The position numbers and the translations under genes were made by a program. Shown here one piece after another: positions 14,902-24,316 of a stretch of 64,000 nt of DNA. Source of the stretch: Nocardioides alkalitolerans DSM 16699 (GTDB lineage Bacteria > Actinomycetota > Actinomycetes > Propionibacteriales > Nocardioidaceae); assembly GCF_000426525.1 (NCBI RefSeq), contig NZ_KE384533.1, positions 62,001 to 126,000 on the forward strand, read 5' to 3'. Numbering within the stretch: the first letter of the stretch is position 1; each line of letters begins with the position of its first letter. The notes beneath the pieces are model-generated. The model was given only the letters and a program-made list of their open reading frames with translations, was not told the DNA's origin and did no database searches.

Positions 14902-16827
14902 TCAGGCGAGCGGCACGTCCGCCATCAACCGCCGCAGCTTCAGCGCCAGCTGGATCTCGAGCACGCGCTCGGGGTCGCGCCAGTCGGGGCCGAGCACCTC
15001 GGCGAGGCGGTCGAGCCGCTGGTAGAGCGTGTTGGCGTGCACGTGCAGCTCGGCGCAGGTGCGGGCGTGGTGCTGGGCGAGGCGCAGGTAGGTCTCGAGC
15101 GTGACGGTGAGGTCACGCTGGCGCTCGGCGTCGTGGCGCACGACGGGGCCGACGGTGGCGTCGACGAAGGCGCCGATCTCCCCGCGGCCCGCGCGGCTGA
15201 AGAGCGAGCGGTAGACCCCGAGCTCGGCCGGCTGCGCGACCGCCGACTCCCGGCCCAGCGCGAGCAGGAGCGTCGCCGTCCGGCGGGCCTCCTCGTGGGC
15301 GGCGCGGATCGCGGGGCCTCCCCCGGCGCAGGGCGCGACCCCGACGGCGGCGGGCAGGGGGCCGTCGGTGAGCCCGAGCAGCCGCTCCCGCGCGACCTCC
15401 GGGCCGACGCGCGGCACCAGCACGACCGCGTGCCCGGCGTGCTCGGCCGACCACCCGCCGAGGGCGGCGGCGAGGCGGGTGCCGAGGCGTACGGCGGGGC
15501 CGTGGTCCCGGGCGCCCGCGTCGAGGACGACCACCGCGGTCACGGCGTCGAGCGCGATGCCCGCCGCGCGGGCCCGTCGCCGGAGGCTGGCGTCGTCGAC
15601 GTCCGGGGCCAGCAGCGCGTTGACGAGCTCGCCGCGGGTGCGCAGCTCGGCCTCCGCGACCGTGCGCTCCGACGACACGACGAGGGCGACGGAGGTCGCG
15701 CCGATCTCGAGCAGCCGCACCTGCTGCTCGTCCACCGGTGCCGGACCCGCGGCCACGACGCAGCCGGCGTACCCGTCGCGCAGCGTGACCGGGGTGAGCG
15801 CCAGGTGGCGGCCGTCGCGCTCGACGCGGCGGGTGCGGCCCTCAGCCGCCCCGGGCGGGGCGTCGGCGGCGAACCAGTCCGCGTCGGGTGTCGTGCCGAC
15901 GACGGCCTCGACCTCGGCGTCCGGGCCGGCCCGTTCGCCGTCGCCGTCCGCGACGCGCCCGTCGGCGACCAGCACCCGGACGGTCGCGTCGACGGCCCGG
16001 CCGATGGAGGCGGCCACCTCGGCGAGCCCGCCGCCGCGGATGACGACGTCGGTGAGCTCGGCCCGCAGGTCGGTGGCGCGCTGGCGCTCGTCGCTCGTGC
16101 GGCGGAGCGCGGCGTTGACGACCCGCTGCTCCTCGACGGCGGCCTGCACCTGCTCGAAGAGGGCCGCGTTGCGCAGCGCGATGGCGGCGTGGGAGGCGAG
16201 GCCGGCGAGCAGCTCGACCTCGTGCTCGGAGAAGCGGCGGGGCCGGCGGTCGGCGGCCAGCAGGACGCCGATCGTGTCCTCACCCACCCGCAGCGGGACA
16301 CCGAGGATGCCGCCGAGCTGCTCGGTCACCGCCACCGCGTCGACGGAGCTGACACGGCGCAGGCGGTCGTCGTCGAGGTAGGCCTCGGTCCACATCGGGC
16401 TGCCGCCGCGCAGCACCATGCCGCCGATGCCCTCGCCGTCGCGCAGCACGACGCCGCGCAGGGCGCTGCCCATCGAGCCGTCGGCGACCTCGATGCGCAG
16501 GTCGGTCTCCTCGAAGCGCAGCATGATGTAGGCGACGTCGACGCCGAGCAGCCGCCGGGCCTGGGCGGCCACCTCCTGCAGCACCTCCGCGGTGTCGCGC
16601 AGGTGGGCGAGCCGACGGGCGAGGTCGTTGAGCACGACGAGCTCGCGGGCGGCCTGCGTGCGCTCGTCGAGCAGGCGCCGGATGACCTCGGCCTCCTCGG
16701 CCTCGGCCTCGATGCGCGCGCGGTCCGGCTCTCCCGCGGCGGCCAGCAGCGCGGTGCGGTGGGCGCGCAGCGCCTCGGCCGAACCGTCGTCCGCGAGTAG
16801 CCCGAGCCAGGAGGTCATGGGCCCCAT
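14902..16827 (-). CDS. GAF-domain PucR-type transcriptional regulator
   Basis: A 641-residue regulator. A coiled-coil-like helical segment (about 35-70, many E and R) leads to a GAF domain (about 75-225: LLGVDVAYIMLRF to LLAGLASHAAIALRNAALFEQ). A central GGDEF-like CdaR region follows, and a C-terminal helix-turn-helix (ARTCAELHVHANTLYQRLDRLAEVLG, about 590-615). Such proteins activate degradative operons when the GAF domain binds its ligand. It lies downstream of the esterase, hydrolase and ABC importer genes on the same strand and probably regulates them. ATG 16827 is preceded by GGAGGG; ATG 16818 is an alternative. Confidence 0.87.
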   Translation of the reverse strand: MGPMTSWLGLLADDGSAEALRAHRTALLAAAGEPDRARIEAEAEEAEVIRRLLDERTQAARELVVLNDLARRLAHLRDTAEVLQEVAAQARRLLGVDVAYIMLRFEETDLRIEVADGSMGSALRGVVLRDGEGIGGMVLRGGSPMWTEAYLDDDRLRRVSSVDAVAVTEQLGGILGVPLRVGEDTIGVLLAADRRPRRFSEHEVELLAGLASHAAIALRNAALFEQVQAAVEEQRVVNAALRRTSDERQRATDLRAELTDVVIRGGGLAEVAASIGRAVDATVRVLVADGRVADGDGERAGPDAEVEAVVGTTPDADWFAADAPPGAAEGRTRRVERDGRHLALTPVTLRDGYAGCVVAAGPAPVDEQQVRLLEIGATSVALVVSSERTVAEAELRTRGELVNALLAPDVDDASLRRRARAAGIALDAVTAVVVLDAGARDHGPAVRLGTRLAAALGGWSAEHAGHAVVLVPRVGPEVARERLLGLTDGPLPAAVGVAPCAGGGPAIRAAHEEARRTATLLLALGRESAVAQPAELGVYRSLFSRAGRGEIGAFVDATVGPVVRHDAERQRDLTVTLETYLRLAQHHARTCAELHVHANTLYQRLDRLAEVLGPDWRDPERVLEIQLALKLRRLMADVPLA

Positions 16828-16870
16828 CGTGCCCTCCCCCGCGCGCGCTGTCTCGACGTCCGGGCCCGGG

Positions 16871-17875
16871 TCAGCCGCGGGCGAGGCGGCGCAGGGCGGC
16901 GTACCGCGTCGCGAGCACCTGCCGCGAGACGGCCGCCTCGGGCGCCACGACCTCGAACGCGTGGACGGCGCCGGGCACGACGTGCAGCTCGAGGGGCACG
17001 CCGGCCGCCGCGAGGCGCCCGGCGAAGACGAGCACCTCGGCGCGGAAGAGGTCGAGGTCGCCGACGTCGAGGTACGTCGGGGGCAGGCCACCCAGGTCGG
17101 CCGCCCGGGCCGGGACGACGTACCCGTCCTCACCGGCCTCCCGGCCGCCCAGCACCGCGTCCCACGCGACCCCGTTGGCGACGTGGGTCCAGGTGGCGAC
17201 GGGCGCGAGCACCGGGTCGGCCCCGCGGGTGCGGTCGTCGAGCATCGGGTAGACGAGCACCTGGCCGACGAGCGGACGGCGGCCCTGGTCGCGCCAGGTG
17301 AGCACGGTCGCCGCGGCGATCGCGCCGCCACCCGAGTCGCCCATGACGCCGACCGCGTCCGGGTCGACACCGAGCTCGTCGGCGCGCTCGTGCAGGAAGG
17401 CGAGCGCGGCGAGGCAGTCCTCGCGCGCGGCCGGGGCGGGGTGCTCCGGGGCGAGCCGGTACTCCACCGCCAGCAGCGGCACGCCGCTCTCGCCGGCGTA
17501 GCGCCGTACGAGCGGGTCGTAGTCGTCGAGGTCGGCCGCGACCTGCCCGCCGCCGTGCACGTAGAGCGCGGCGGCCGTGCGGCCCGGCGTCCGTGTCGGC
17601 GCGGCGTCGTGCGGGGCGTACCAGCGCAGCGAGAGCACGCTGCCGTCGTCGCGGAGCACGTCGTACTCGGTCACGGTGACGTCGTCGCGGGCCGGGACCA
17701 GGCTGCCGTAGTAGCCGAACGAGGCCGGGGTGCCCGCCCGCAGCGACGCCACGTCGACCGGGCCCGAGGGCGGCGGCAGCGCGGCGGCGAGAGCGGTGAA
17801 CGCCGTGGTCAGGCCGGCGAGCACCTCCGGGTCGAGCGTCGGTACGGCGACCGCCCGCTGCTGCCGGGCGGTCAC
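16871..17875 (-). CDS. Acetyl-esterase/lipase (hormone-sensitive lipase family)
   Basis: A 334-residue alpha/beta hydrolase of the HSL (Aes-like) family. The oxyanion-hole motif is HGGG (in LYVHGGGQVA, about 120), the nucleophile elbow is GDSGGG (about 180), and the catalytic Asp and His lie in DLDLFRAE and GAVHAF near the C-terminus. No signal peptide, so it is cytoplasmic. GTG 17875 overlaps the stop codon of the upstream hydrolase (GTGA). With that hydrolase and the ABC importer it forms a cluster suited to import and hydrolysis of a small ester. The natural substrate is unknown. Confidence 0.9.
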   Translation of the reverse strand: MTARQQRAVAVPTLDPEVLAGLTTAFTALAAALPPPSGPVDVASLRAGTPASFGYYGSLVPARDDVTVTEYDVLRDDGSVLSLRWYAPHDAAPTRTPGRTAAALYVHGGGQVAADLDDYDPLVRRYAGESGVPLLAVEYRLAPEHPAPAAREDCLAALAFLHERADELGVDPDAVGVMGDSGGGAIAAATVLTWRDQGRRPLVGQVLVYPMLDDRTRGADPVLAPVATWTHVANGVAWDAVLGGREAGEDGYVVPARAADLGGLPPTYLDVGDLDLFRAEVLVFAGRLAAAGVPLELHVVPGAVHAFEVVAPEAAVSRQVLATRYAALRRLARG

Positions 17876-18714
17876 GCGAGGCCCGCGACGAACTCGAGCA
17901 GCGCGGCGTCGAACGCGTCGGGCTGGTCGAAGTTGGCGGCGTGCCCGCAGTCCTCGAGCACCACCGAGCGGCCCTGCGGCGCGAGCGCCGCCGTGGCGGC
18001 CGCGTGCTCGGCCGGCCAGTACTGGCTGTCGGCCCCGGCCACCACCAGCACCGGAACCGTCGTCCGCGCCACGACGTCGCGCCAGTCCTGCAGCGCGTGG
18101 TCCTGGAGCAGCGGCAGCGTGGTCGGGTGGAGGCCCGGCATCAGGGTGGCGATCGCCGCGGCGGGGTCGCCGCCGATGCGCTCGGCGAGCACCTGGAGCG
18201 TCGCGAGGGTGCGCTCCGGGCCCGCCCCGCGGCCGGTCTGCGGGATGGCCTCGGCGAAGTACGTCGCGGCGTTGCTCCGGTCGTACCCGTAGAACCCCAG
18301 CTCCCAGCCGTCGCCGTTGAGCATGCGCGGGGTCTGGTCGACGCTGACGACGGCCCGCACGCGGTCCGTGCCGTGGAGGTCGAGGCACGCCCAGATCGTG
18401 CTGGCGCCCTGCGAGCCGCCGACGAGCACGGCGTCCGTGAGGTCGAGCTGCACGAGCGCCTCGTGGAGGTCCTGCCCGTGGCGCCCCATCCGCTGCCCGT
18501 GGTCGGGGAAGTCGGAGCGCCCGTGGTTGCGCCGGTCGAGGGCCACGACGCGGTGGCCGGCCGCGACGAGGGCGTCGACCTGCAGCGCCCAGGTGGCGGC
18601 GGACGCCATGTAGCCCGCCACGAGGACGACCGTGGCACCACCGGGCGCGGACGCCGGTCCGGAGTCGGTGTGGTGCAGACGCACTCCGTCGGACGTGCGG
18701 ATGGTGGTGCTCAC
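17872..18714 (-). CDS. Alpha/beta hydrolase, paralogue of the gene at 4.2-5.1 kb
   Basis: A 280-residue alpha/beta hydrolase. DRRNHGRSDF follows strand 4, the nucleophile elbow is GGSQGAS, where the residue before Ser is Gly rather than His, and the C-terminal His is in DCGHAANF. It shares the RNHG and QDWRDV...VPVLVVAG segments with the hydrolase at 4.2-5.1 kb. GTG 18714 is preceded by AGGAGG. Translation is coupled to the esterase downstream. A tandem 9-bp repeat separates it from the upstream binding-protein gene. The substrate is not evident. Confidence 0.87.
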   Translation of the reverse strand: MSTTIRTSDGVRLHHTDSGPASAPGGATVVLVAGYMASAATWALQVDALVAAGHRVVALDRRNHGRSDFPDHGQRMGRHGQDLHEALVQLDLTDAVLVGGSQGASTIWACLDLHGTDRVRAVVSVDQTPRMLNGDGWELGFYGYDRSNAATYFAEAIPQTGRGAGPERTLATLQVLAERIGGDPAAAIATLMPGLHPTTLPLLQDHALQDWRDVVARTTVPVLVVAGADSQYWPAEHAAATAALAPQGRSVVLEDCGHAANFDQPDAFDAALLEFVAGLA

Positions 18715-18737
18715 GGTCTTCCTCCTGCGGGGGCGGC

Positions 18738-18773
18738 GGGTGGGACGGGTCAAACGGGTGGAACGGGTGGAAC
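18738..18773. repeat. Tandem 9-bp repeats in an intercistronic gap
   Basis: Four 9-base units: GGGTGGGAC, GGGTCAAAC, GGGTGGAAC and GGGTGGAAC, directly after the binding-protein stop codon and before the hydrolase ribosome-binding site. They probably arose by slippage; an effect on the mRNA between the two genes is possible. Confidence 0.8.
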
Positions 18774-18779
18774 GGTGAT

Positions 18780-20357
18780 TCAGGACGCGGGCGTCCAGGA
18801 CAGCACGTCGAGCGCGCCGGCGTTCCCGACCGTGCCCACGTTGTCGATGCCCCGGGTGAACGCGTACGACGAGCTCTGGATGAGCGGCACGAACCAGGCC
18901 TGCTCGACCACGGCGCGGTTGAGGTCGACGGCGGCGGCCTCGGCCTCGGCCTCCGGGGCGAGCGCCAGCGCGTCGAAGGCGCCGATGACCTCGTCGCCCT
19001 GGCTGGCGAACGGGTTGAGCGGGGAGGCCGGCGAGGCGAAGTTCTGCAGCGCGTTCGTGAACATGCCCGTGCCGGCGTTGAAGAACACCGCGGAGTACTC
19101 GCGGCTGGCCATGTCGGAGATCAGCTGGTTGAGGTCCGCGCCGTCGCTCTTGACGTTGAGGGTCACGCCCACCTCGGCGAGCTGGGAGGCGACCGCCTGG
19201 GCCAGCGTGTCGGTCTGGAAGAGGCTGATGGAGAGCGCGTCGATCTCGAAGCCGTCGGCGTAGCCGGCCTCCGCGAGCATCTCGCGGGCGAGCTCCGGGT
19301 CGTAGGCGTAGGTGTCGTCGAGGCTGTCGTCGTGGCCGTCCGTGCCGACCGGCGCGATCTGCGCGGTCGGGGTGTAGTCGCCACCGAGGGCGGTCGCGAT
19401 GGACTCGCGGTCGACGGCGTGGTTGAGCGCCTGGCGCACCCGGACGTCACCGAGGGGCTCGGCGACCTCGCCGGCGCGGTCCATGAGGAACATGGCCTGC
19501 ACGGCGCCCGACCCCTCCACGACCTCGGCGTCGGAGATCTGGCGGGCCTGGTCGACGACCTCGGCGGTGGTGTTCATGTCGACCTGGATCTGGCCGCTCT
19601 GCAGCGCCTGGAGGGCGGCGTTGGTGTCGGGCAGCACCCGCACGACGACCCGCTCCCAGTGGATCGCCTCGGGGTTCCAGTAGTTCTCGTTCGGCACGAA
19701 CGTGTAGTGGTCGCCGTCGACGGTCTCGGCGGTGTCCATCACGTAGGCGCCGGCACCGAAGGTCTCCGACGTCAGCTTCTCGGGGTTCGCGAGACCCGCC
19801 GGGCTGATCACGTTGCCCCAGTTCGACGACTGGCTGAAGACGATGGGCAGGATCGGGTTGGGCGCGGACAGGTTGACCGCGACGGTCTGCTCGTCCTTGA
19901 CCTCGGCGCCGTCGACGCCGGTGAGGAAGTGGCTGAGCGGGCCCGGGTTGGCCACGTAGTGGTTGATCGTGTCGGCGACCGACTGCGCGGTGACGGGCGT
20001 GCCGTCGGCGAACTTCGCCTCGGTGCGGATGGTCATCTCGAAGGCCTGGTTGCCCTCGCCGACGTAGCCCCACTCGGTCGCGAGGCCCGGGCTGAACGTG
20101 CCGTCGCTGTTGTGGCGGATGAGCGGCTCGTAGGAGAGCCAGTGCACGATGTTCTGCCCGCCGTTGCCGTTCTTGCCCGGGTCGAGGCTCTGGGGCTTCA
20201 GCGCCAGGGCGACCGTCAGCGTGTCGGACTCGGTCGCGGCGCCGCCGGCACCGCCGCCGCTGCCGCAGGCGGCGAGCAGCGACGCGCCCAGCGCGAGGGC
20301 GACGGTCGAGCAGGCGACGCGCCAGGTACGGCGGGTGCGTCGGGGGGTGGTGGACAT
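18780..20357 (-). CDS. ABC transporter substrate-binding lipoprotein (family 5)
   Basis: Extracellular peptide/nickel/opine-type solute-binding protein of 525 residues. A basic N-terminus and hydrophobic helix end in the lipobox LAAC with Cys31, so it is a membrane-anchored lipoprotein. Family-5 features are LKPQSLDPGKNG near the mature start, YEPLIRHNSDGTFSPGLATEW, and repeated strand-helix segments of the two-lobed fold. It follows the importer ATPase gene by 36 bases. In this family ligands range from oligopeptides to glycosides; the neighbouring hydrolases suggest an ester or amide conjugate, which is inference. Confidence 0.92.
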   Translation of the reverse strand: MSTTPRRTRRTWRVACSTVALALGASLLAACGSGGGAGGAATESDTLTVALALKPQSLDPGKNGNGGQNIVHWLSYEPLIRHNSDGTFSPGLATEWGYVGEGNQAFEMTIRTEAKFADGTPVTAQSVADTINHYVANPGPLSHFLTGVDGAEVKDEQTVAVNLSAPNPILPIVFSQSSNWGNVISPAGLANPEKLTSETFGAGAYVMDTAETVDGDHYTFVPNENYWNPEAIHWERVVVRVLPDTNAALQALQSGQIQVDMNTTAEVVDQARQISDAEVVEGSGAVQAMFLMDRAGEVAEPLGDVRVRQALNHAVDRESIATALGGDYTPTAQIAPVGTDGHDDSLDDTYAYDPELAREMLAEAGYADGFEIDALSISLFQTDTLAQAVASQLAEVGVTLNVKSDGADLNQLISDMASREYSAVFFNAGTGMFTNALQNFASPASPLNPFASQGDEVIGAFDALALAPEAEAEAAAVDLNRAVVEQAWFVPLIQSSSYAFTRGIDNVGTVGNAGALDVLSWTPAS

Positions 20358-20393
20358 GGGGGCTCCTCGGGGGTGTGCGGTGGTGAGGGGAGG

Positions 20394-21191
20394 TCAGGCG
20401 CGGGCGAGCCGCGGGTCGGCGACGGGCGCCGAGGCGAGCAGGGTGCGGGTGTAGGGGTGCGCCGGGGCGGCGCAGACGGCGGCGGTGTCGCCGGTCTCGA
20501 CGAGCTCGCCGCGCCGCAGGACGGCGACGCGGTGGCAGAGGTGGCGGACGACCGCCAGGTCGTGGGTGATGAAGAGGTAGGTGAGCCCGAGCTCGTCCTG
20601 CAGGTCGACGAGCAGGTTGAGCACCTGCGCCTGGATCGAGAGGTCGAGCGCGCTGACGGCCTCGTCGCAGACGACGACGTCGGGGCGGGGCACGAGGGCG
20701 CGGGCGATCGCGATGCGCTGGCGCTGCCCGCCGGAGAAGGCGCCCGGGTAGCGGTCGGCGGAGGCCGGCGGGATGCCGACGCGCTCGAGCATCTCGAGGC
20801 TGCGGGCGCGGGCCTCGGCGCGGTCGACCTCGGGGCTGCTCGCCAGGGTCTCCATCACCGACTGCAGCACCGTGCGCTGCGGGTTGAGGGAGAGGTAGGG
20901 GTTCTGGAACACCACCTGGATCCGCTGGCTGAGGCGGCGACGCGTCCGGCGGTCGGCCCGCGTGATGTCCTCGCCGTCGAATCGGATGGCGCCCGCGCTG
21001 ACGGGCACGAGGCCGAGCACGGCGCGACCGAGCGTGGTCTTGCCCGAGCCGGACTCCCCCACGAGACCGAGGGTCTCCCCGCGGTGGAGGTCGAGGGACA
21101 CGTCGGCCAGCGCCGCCTTGCCGGTGGAGCGGCGGCCCGCGCGGCGGGCGCCGTACGTGACCGAGAGGTCGTCGATCTCAACGAGCGGCAT
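20394..21191 (-). CDS. Peptide-type ABC transporter ATPase (DppF/OppF-like)
   Basis: Cytoplasmic nucleotide-binding subunit of 265 residues. Walker [10 protein letters not shown] near 43, Q-loop [12 protein letters not shown], signature [15 protein letters not shown], Walker [14 protein letters not shown] and the H-loop [10 protein letters not shown] are all intact. The C-terminal extension typical of this family is short ([13 protein letters not shown]). It pairs with the ATPase half of the fused upstream protein. ATG 21191 starts MPLVEID; the stop of the upstream fusion gene at 21178 means the two genes overlap by 14 bases. Confidence 0.93.
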   Translation of the reverse strand: MPLVEIDDLSVTYGARRAGRRSTGKAALADVSLDLHRGETLGLVGESGSGKTTLGRAVLGLVPVSAGAIRFDGEDITRADRRTRRRLSQRIQVVFQNPYLSLNPQRTVLQSVMETLASSPEVDRAEARARSLEMLERVGIPPASADRYPGAFSGGQRQRIAIARALVPRPDVVVCDEAVSALDLSIQAQVLNLLVDLQDELGLTYLFITHDLAVVRHLCHRVAVLRRGELVETGDTAAVCAAPAHPYTRTLLASAPVADPRLARA

Positions 21192-23241
21192 CGGCGTACT
21201 CGCCCTTCTGGTCGGTGGACGGCCCGGTGGCGGGCTTCGTGGGCGAGGCACCGGTGACGGGGTGGAGGCAGCGCACGCGGCGGTCGCCCACCGCCCCCGT
21301 CGAGCCCGTGGTCGGGCCCGCGGTCAGCACGAGCGCGACCGGGGTCGACGTGCAGTCGCTCTCGCGGCGCTCGCAGCGGTCGGCGAACGCGCAGGCCGAG
21401 GAGCGCTCGCGCGGCGACGGCACCTGGCCGGGGATCGAGCGCAGGCGCTCCCGGAAGGCGGCGCCGGTCGGGTTCGCGGCCATGAGAGCCCGCGTGTAGG
21501 GGTGGGCCGGGTGGTCGAAGAGGTCGAGCACCGTGCCCTCCTCGACCACGCGCCCGGCGTACATGACGACGGCCCGGTCGCACAGCTCGGCGACCACGCC
21601 CCAGTCGTGGGTGACGATCACGATCGCCAGGCCGGTGCGCTCGCGCAGGTCGCGCAGCAGGGCGAGGATCTCGGCCTGCACCGTGACGTCGAGCGCGGTG
21701 GTGGGCTCGTCGGCGAGCAGCACGCGCGGCCGGCCGGCGAGCGCCCGGGCGATGGCGACGCGCTGGGCCATGCCCCCGGAGAGCTCGTGGGGGTACGACG
21801 CGAGCACGCGGTCGGCGTCGGGCAGCTGGACCTGCTCGAGCAGCTCCCGCACCCGGACGTCGGTCGCGGCCCGGTTGCCGCCGTCGCGCAGCCGCACGAC
21901 CTCGCGCAGCTGGGCCCGGACGGTGAACGAGGGGTCGAGACCGGCCACCGGCTCCTGCGGCACGAAGGCGACGGCGGAGCCGCGCAGCGCGGCCATCCGG
22001 CGCTCGGTGAGGTCGAGGGCGTCGGCGCCGTCGATCTCGAGCCGCTCCGCCTCGAGCACGAGGCCGGGCGGCAGGAGCCGCAGCAGCGCGGAGAGGGTGA
22101 GGGTCTTGCCGCAGCCGGACTCGCCGACCAGGCCGACGACCTCGCCCGGCGCGACCCGCAGGTCGACGTCGTCGACGAGCGCGGTGCCCTCGTGCAGCAC
22201 CCGGAGGCCCCGGAGCTCGAGGACGGCGTCGATCTTCGCGTCGGCGGCGTCGGTCTCCTTGCCGGCGACGTCGGCCGTGGCGTGGGCCTTCGCGTCGGCC
22301 GGCGTCGTACGACGCACGCGGGTGCGCAGCTGGCGCCACGAGGTGGGGGCGGTGTCGCTCCGGTCGGCGCTGACGTCGCGGACCACGTCGCCGAGCACGC
22401 CGAAGGCCAGCGCGGTGAGCACGATGACGCCGCCGCTGGGCACGAGCAGCCACGGGTGGCTGGCGATCGCGGCCGAGGCGTCGGTGACGAGACCGCCCCA
22501 GCTCGGGGTCGGGGGCTGCACGCCGAGGCCGAGGTAGTTGATGCCGGACTCGACGAGCAGCGCGGAGCAGGCCAGGAGCGACGCCTGCACCAGCACGGGC
22601 GGCAGCACCCGGGGCAGCACGTGGCGCGCCACGACCTGGTGGGCACGCAGGCCGGCCACCTCGGCGGCGAGCACGTAGTCGTCGGAGCGCACCGTCATCG
22701 CCGCCGCCCGCACCACGCGGCCGAGGCCGGCGGAGGCGAGGAACCCGAAGGTGAGCATCGCGGCCGTCTCGTTGCGGCTGAACACCGCGAGCACCACCAG
22801 CAGCGTGACCACGAGCGGGATCGCCAGCGCGACGTCGCACAGCCACATCAGCACCCGGTCGGTGCGGCCGCCGCGGTAGCCCGCGACCAGGCCGGTGAGG
22901 GTGCCGACGACGACGAACACGGTGACCGCCTGCGCCACGGCGAGGAGGCTGACCTGCCCGCCGTGGAGGATGCGGCTGAGCACGTCGCGGCCGAGCTGGT
23001 CGGCGCCGAGCAGGTGGGCGCCGCCGGGGCCGGCGAAGCTGGAGGAGAGGTCCTGGTCGAGCGGTCCGTACGGCGCGACGACGTCGGCGAGCACCGCACC
23101 GCCGACCACGAGGGCGATCCAGAGCAGGGCGAGGGCGCCGGCGGGGCGGCGCAGGACGCGGGCCCAGAGGCGACGGCGACGGGGCGCGGCGGCTGCGGCG
23201 GACGGCGCCAGGGGGGCGATCGAGGCGAGCTGCTCGGTCAT
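21178..23241 (-). CDS. Fused ABC permease-ATPase (DppC-DppD fusion)
   Basis: A 687-residue protein carrying two importer subunits in one chain. Residues about 1-290 are a DppC-type permease with an N-terminal polar stretch, six membrane segments and the EAA loop ([24 protein letters not shown]). A charged Ala/Asp/Lys linker (about 300-345) leads to a DppD-type ATPase with Walker A GESGCGKT, signature [15 protein letters not shown], Walker [13 protein letters not shown] and H-loop [11 protein letters not shown]-terminal oligopeptide-type cysteine cluster ([14 protein letters not shown]) ends it. Permease and ATPase are usually separate genes. ATG 23241 overlaps the stop of the upstream permease (ATGA). 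Confidence 0.92.
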   Translation of the reverse strand: MTEQLASIAPLAPSAAAAAPRRRRLWARVLRRPAGALALLWIALVVGGAVLADVVAPYGPLDQDLSSSFAGPGGAHLLGADQLGRDVLSRILHGGQVSLLAVAQAVTVFVVVGTLTGLVAGYRGGRTDRVLMWLCDVALAIPLVVTLLVVLAVFSRNETAAMLTFGFLASAGLGRVVRAAAMTVRSDDYVLAAEVAGLRAHQVVARHVLPRVLPPVLVQASLLACSALLVESGINYLGLGVQPPTPSWGGLVTDASAAIASHPWLLVPSGGVIVLTALAFGVLGDVVRDVSADRSDTAPTSWRQLRTRVRRTTPADAKAHATADVAGKETDAADAKIDAVLELRGLRVLHEGTALVDDVDLRVAPGEVVGLVGESGCGKTLTLSALLRLLPPGLVLEAERLEIDGADALDLTERRMAALRGSAVAFVPQEPVAGLDPSFTVRAQLREVVRLRDGGNRAATDVRVRELLEQVQLPDADRVLASYPHELSGGMAQRVAIARALAGRPRVLLADEPTTALDVTVQAEILALLRDLRERTGLAIVIVTHDWGVVAELCDRAVVMYAGRVVEEGTVLDLFDHPAHPYTRALMAANPTGAAFRERLRSIPGQVPSPRERSSACAFADRCERRESDCTSTPVALVLTAGPTTGSTGAVGDRRVRCLHPVTGASPTKPATGPSTDQKGEYADAAR

Positions 23242-24182
23242 CGGGAGACCTCCACGCGGGGGCTCAGCCAGGCGTAGCCCAGGTCGGTGAGCAGGTTGGA
23301 GCCGAGCACGACGAGCGTGTAGACGGTCACGACGCCGACGAGCACGGGCAGGTCGTGGCTGAGCGTCGCGGAGACCGCGAGCTGGCCGAGGCCGGGCAGG
23401 GCGAAGACCTGCTCGACGAGGATCGTGCCGCCGAGGAGGCCGATCATGACGAGGCCGACGACCGTGGTCACGGGCACGGCGGCGTTCTTGAGGCAGTGGG
23501 TGAGCACGATCCGCCGGTCGGGCACGCCGTTGGCGCGCAGGGCCCGGACGTGCTCGGTGGCCATGGCGTCGAGCACCGCGCCGCGGGTCTGCTTGGCGAT
23601 GGTGGCGATGCCGCCGACCGAGAGCGCCAGCACCGGCAGCGTGAAGGAGCGCACCCAGCCGGCCGGGTCGACCGCGAACGGCACGAACCCGGTCGCCGGG
23701 AACCAGCCGAGGCGGGTCGCGAAGAGCAGGATGAGGAGCAGCCCGAGCCAGAAGGTCGGCACCGCCATGCCCAGCATCGCGAGGCCGTCGGTGACGCGGC
23801 CGGCGATCCCGCCGCGCACCGCGCCGACGAGCCCGAGCGTGACGCCGACGAGGGCGGCGAGCACGGTGGCGCTGAGGATGAGCGTGAGCGTCACCCCGAG
23901 CCGGGCGCCGATGATGTCGAGCACCGGCTCCCCGGTGAACAGCGACTGGCCGAGGTCGCCCTGGAAGGCACCGACGAGCCAGTCGCCGTACTGCGACCAC
24001 AGCGGCTGGTCGAGACCGAGCTGGTCCCGCACCCGGTCGTAGGCGGCGGGGTCGGTGTTGGTGCCCAGCACGACCCGGGCGGCGTCGCCCGGGGTGAGGG
24101 ACGCGAGCACGAACGTCAACGCGGAGACGATGCCGAGCGACGGCAGCGACCAGGCGATGCGACGGAGCACGAGCAGGTGCAC
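23238..24182 (-). CDS. Peptide-type ABC transporter permease (DppB-like)
   Basis: First gene of the importer operon, a 314-residue membrane subunit with an N-terminal helix, a periplasmic loop containing [23 protein letters not shown] and five further membrane helices. The EAA-type loop that docks the ATPase is [26 protein letters not shown] 24182 is preceded by GAGGAG. The operon reads permease, fused permease-ATPase, ATPase, binding protein, hydrolase, esterase. A CRP-like site sits 54 bases upstream of the start. Confidence 0.93.
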   Translation of the reverse strand: MHLLVLRRIAWSLPSLGIVSALTFVLASLTPGDAARVVLGTNTDPAAYDRVRDQLGLDQPLWSQYGDWLVGAFQGDLGQSLFTGEPVLDIIGARLGVTLTLILSATVLAALVGVTLGLVGAVRGGIAGRVTDGLAMLGMAVPTFWLGLLLILLFATRLGWFPATGFVPFAVDPAGWVRSFTLPVLALSVGGIATIAKQTRGAVLDAMATEHVRALRANGVPDRRIVLTHCLKNAAVPVTTVVGLVMIGLLGGTILVEQVFALPGLGQLAVSATLSHDLPVLVGVVTVYTLVVLGSNLLTDLGYAWLSPRVEVSR

Positions 24183-24235
24183 GGTCTCCTCCTCTGGTGG
24201 GATCGGGCGGGGCGGGGGCGGATCAGGCGGTGCGG

Positions 24236-24249
24236 GTGACGGTCGTCAC
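24236..24249. promoter_or_regulatory. CRP/GlxR-like site, copy 4
   Basis: GTGAC-GGTC-GTCAC, followed by A, so one half matches the full TGTGA on the minus strand. It lies 54 bases upstream of the importer operon start, in the gap that also follows the polyol dehydrogenase gene. Confidence 0.5.
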
Positions 24250-24316
24250 AACGGGCTCATCGGACCATGGGCGCGAGGGCGTCGGAACGGACCTTCTCTC
24301 CATCGCCCGGAGCGGC

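Noticed and set aside
15098-15120. GTGAC/GTCAC inverted repeat inside the GAF/PucR-type gene
   Set aside because: The spacing is six bases between GTGAC and GTCAC rather than four, and it lies inside coding sequence, so it was not counted with the CRP-like set.
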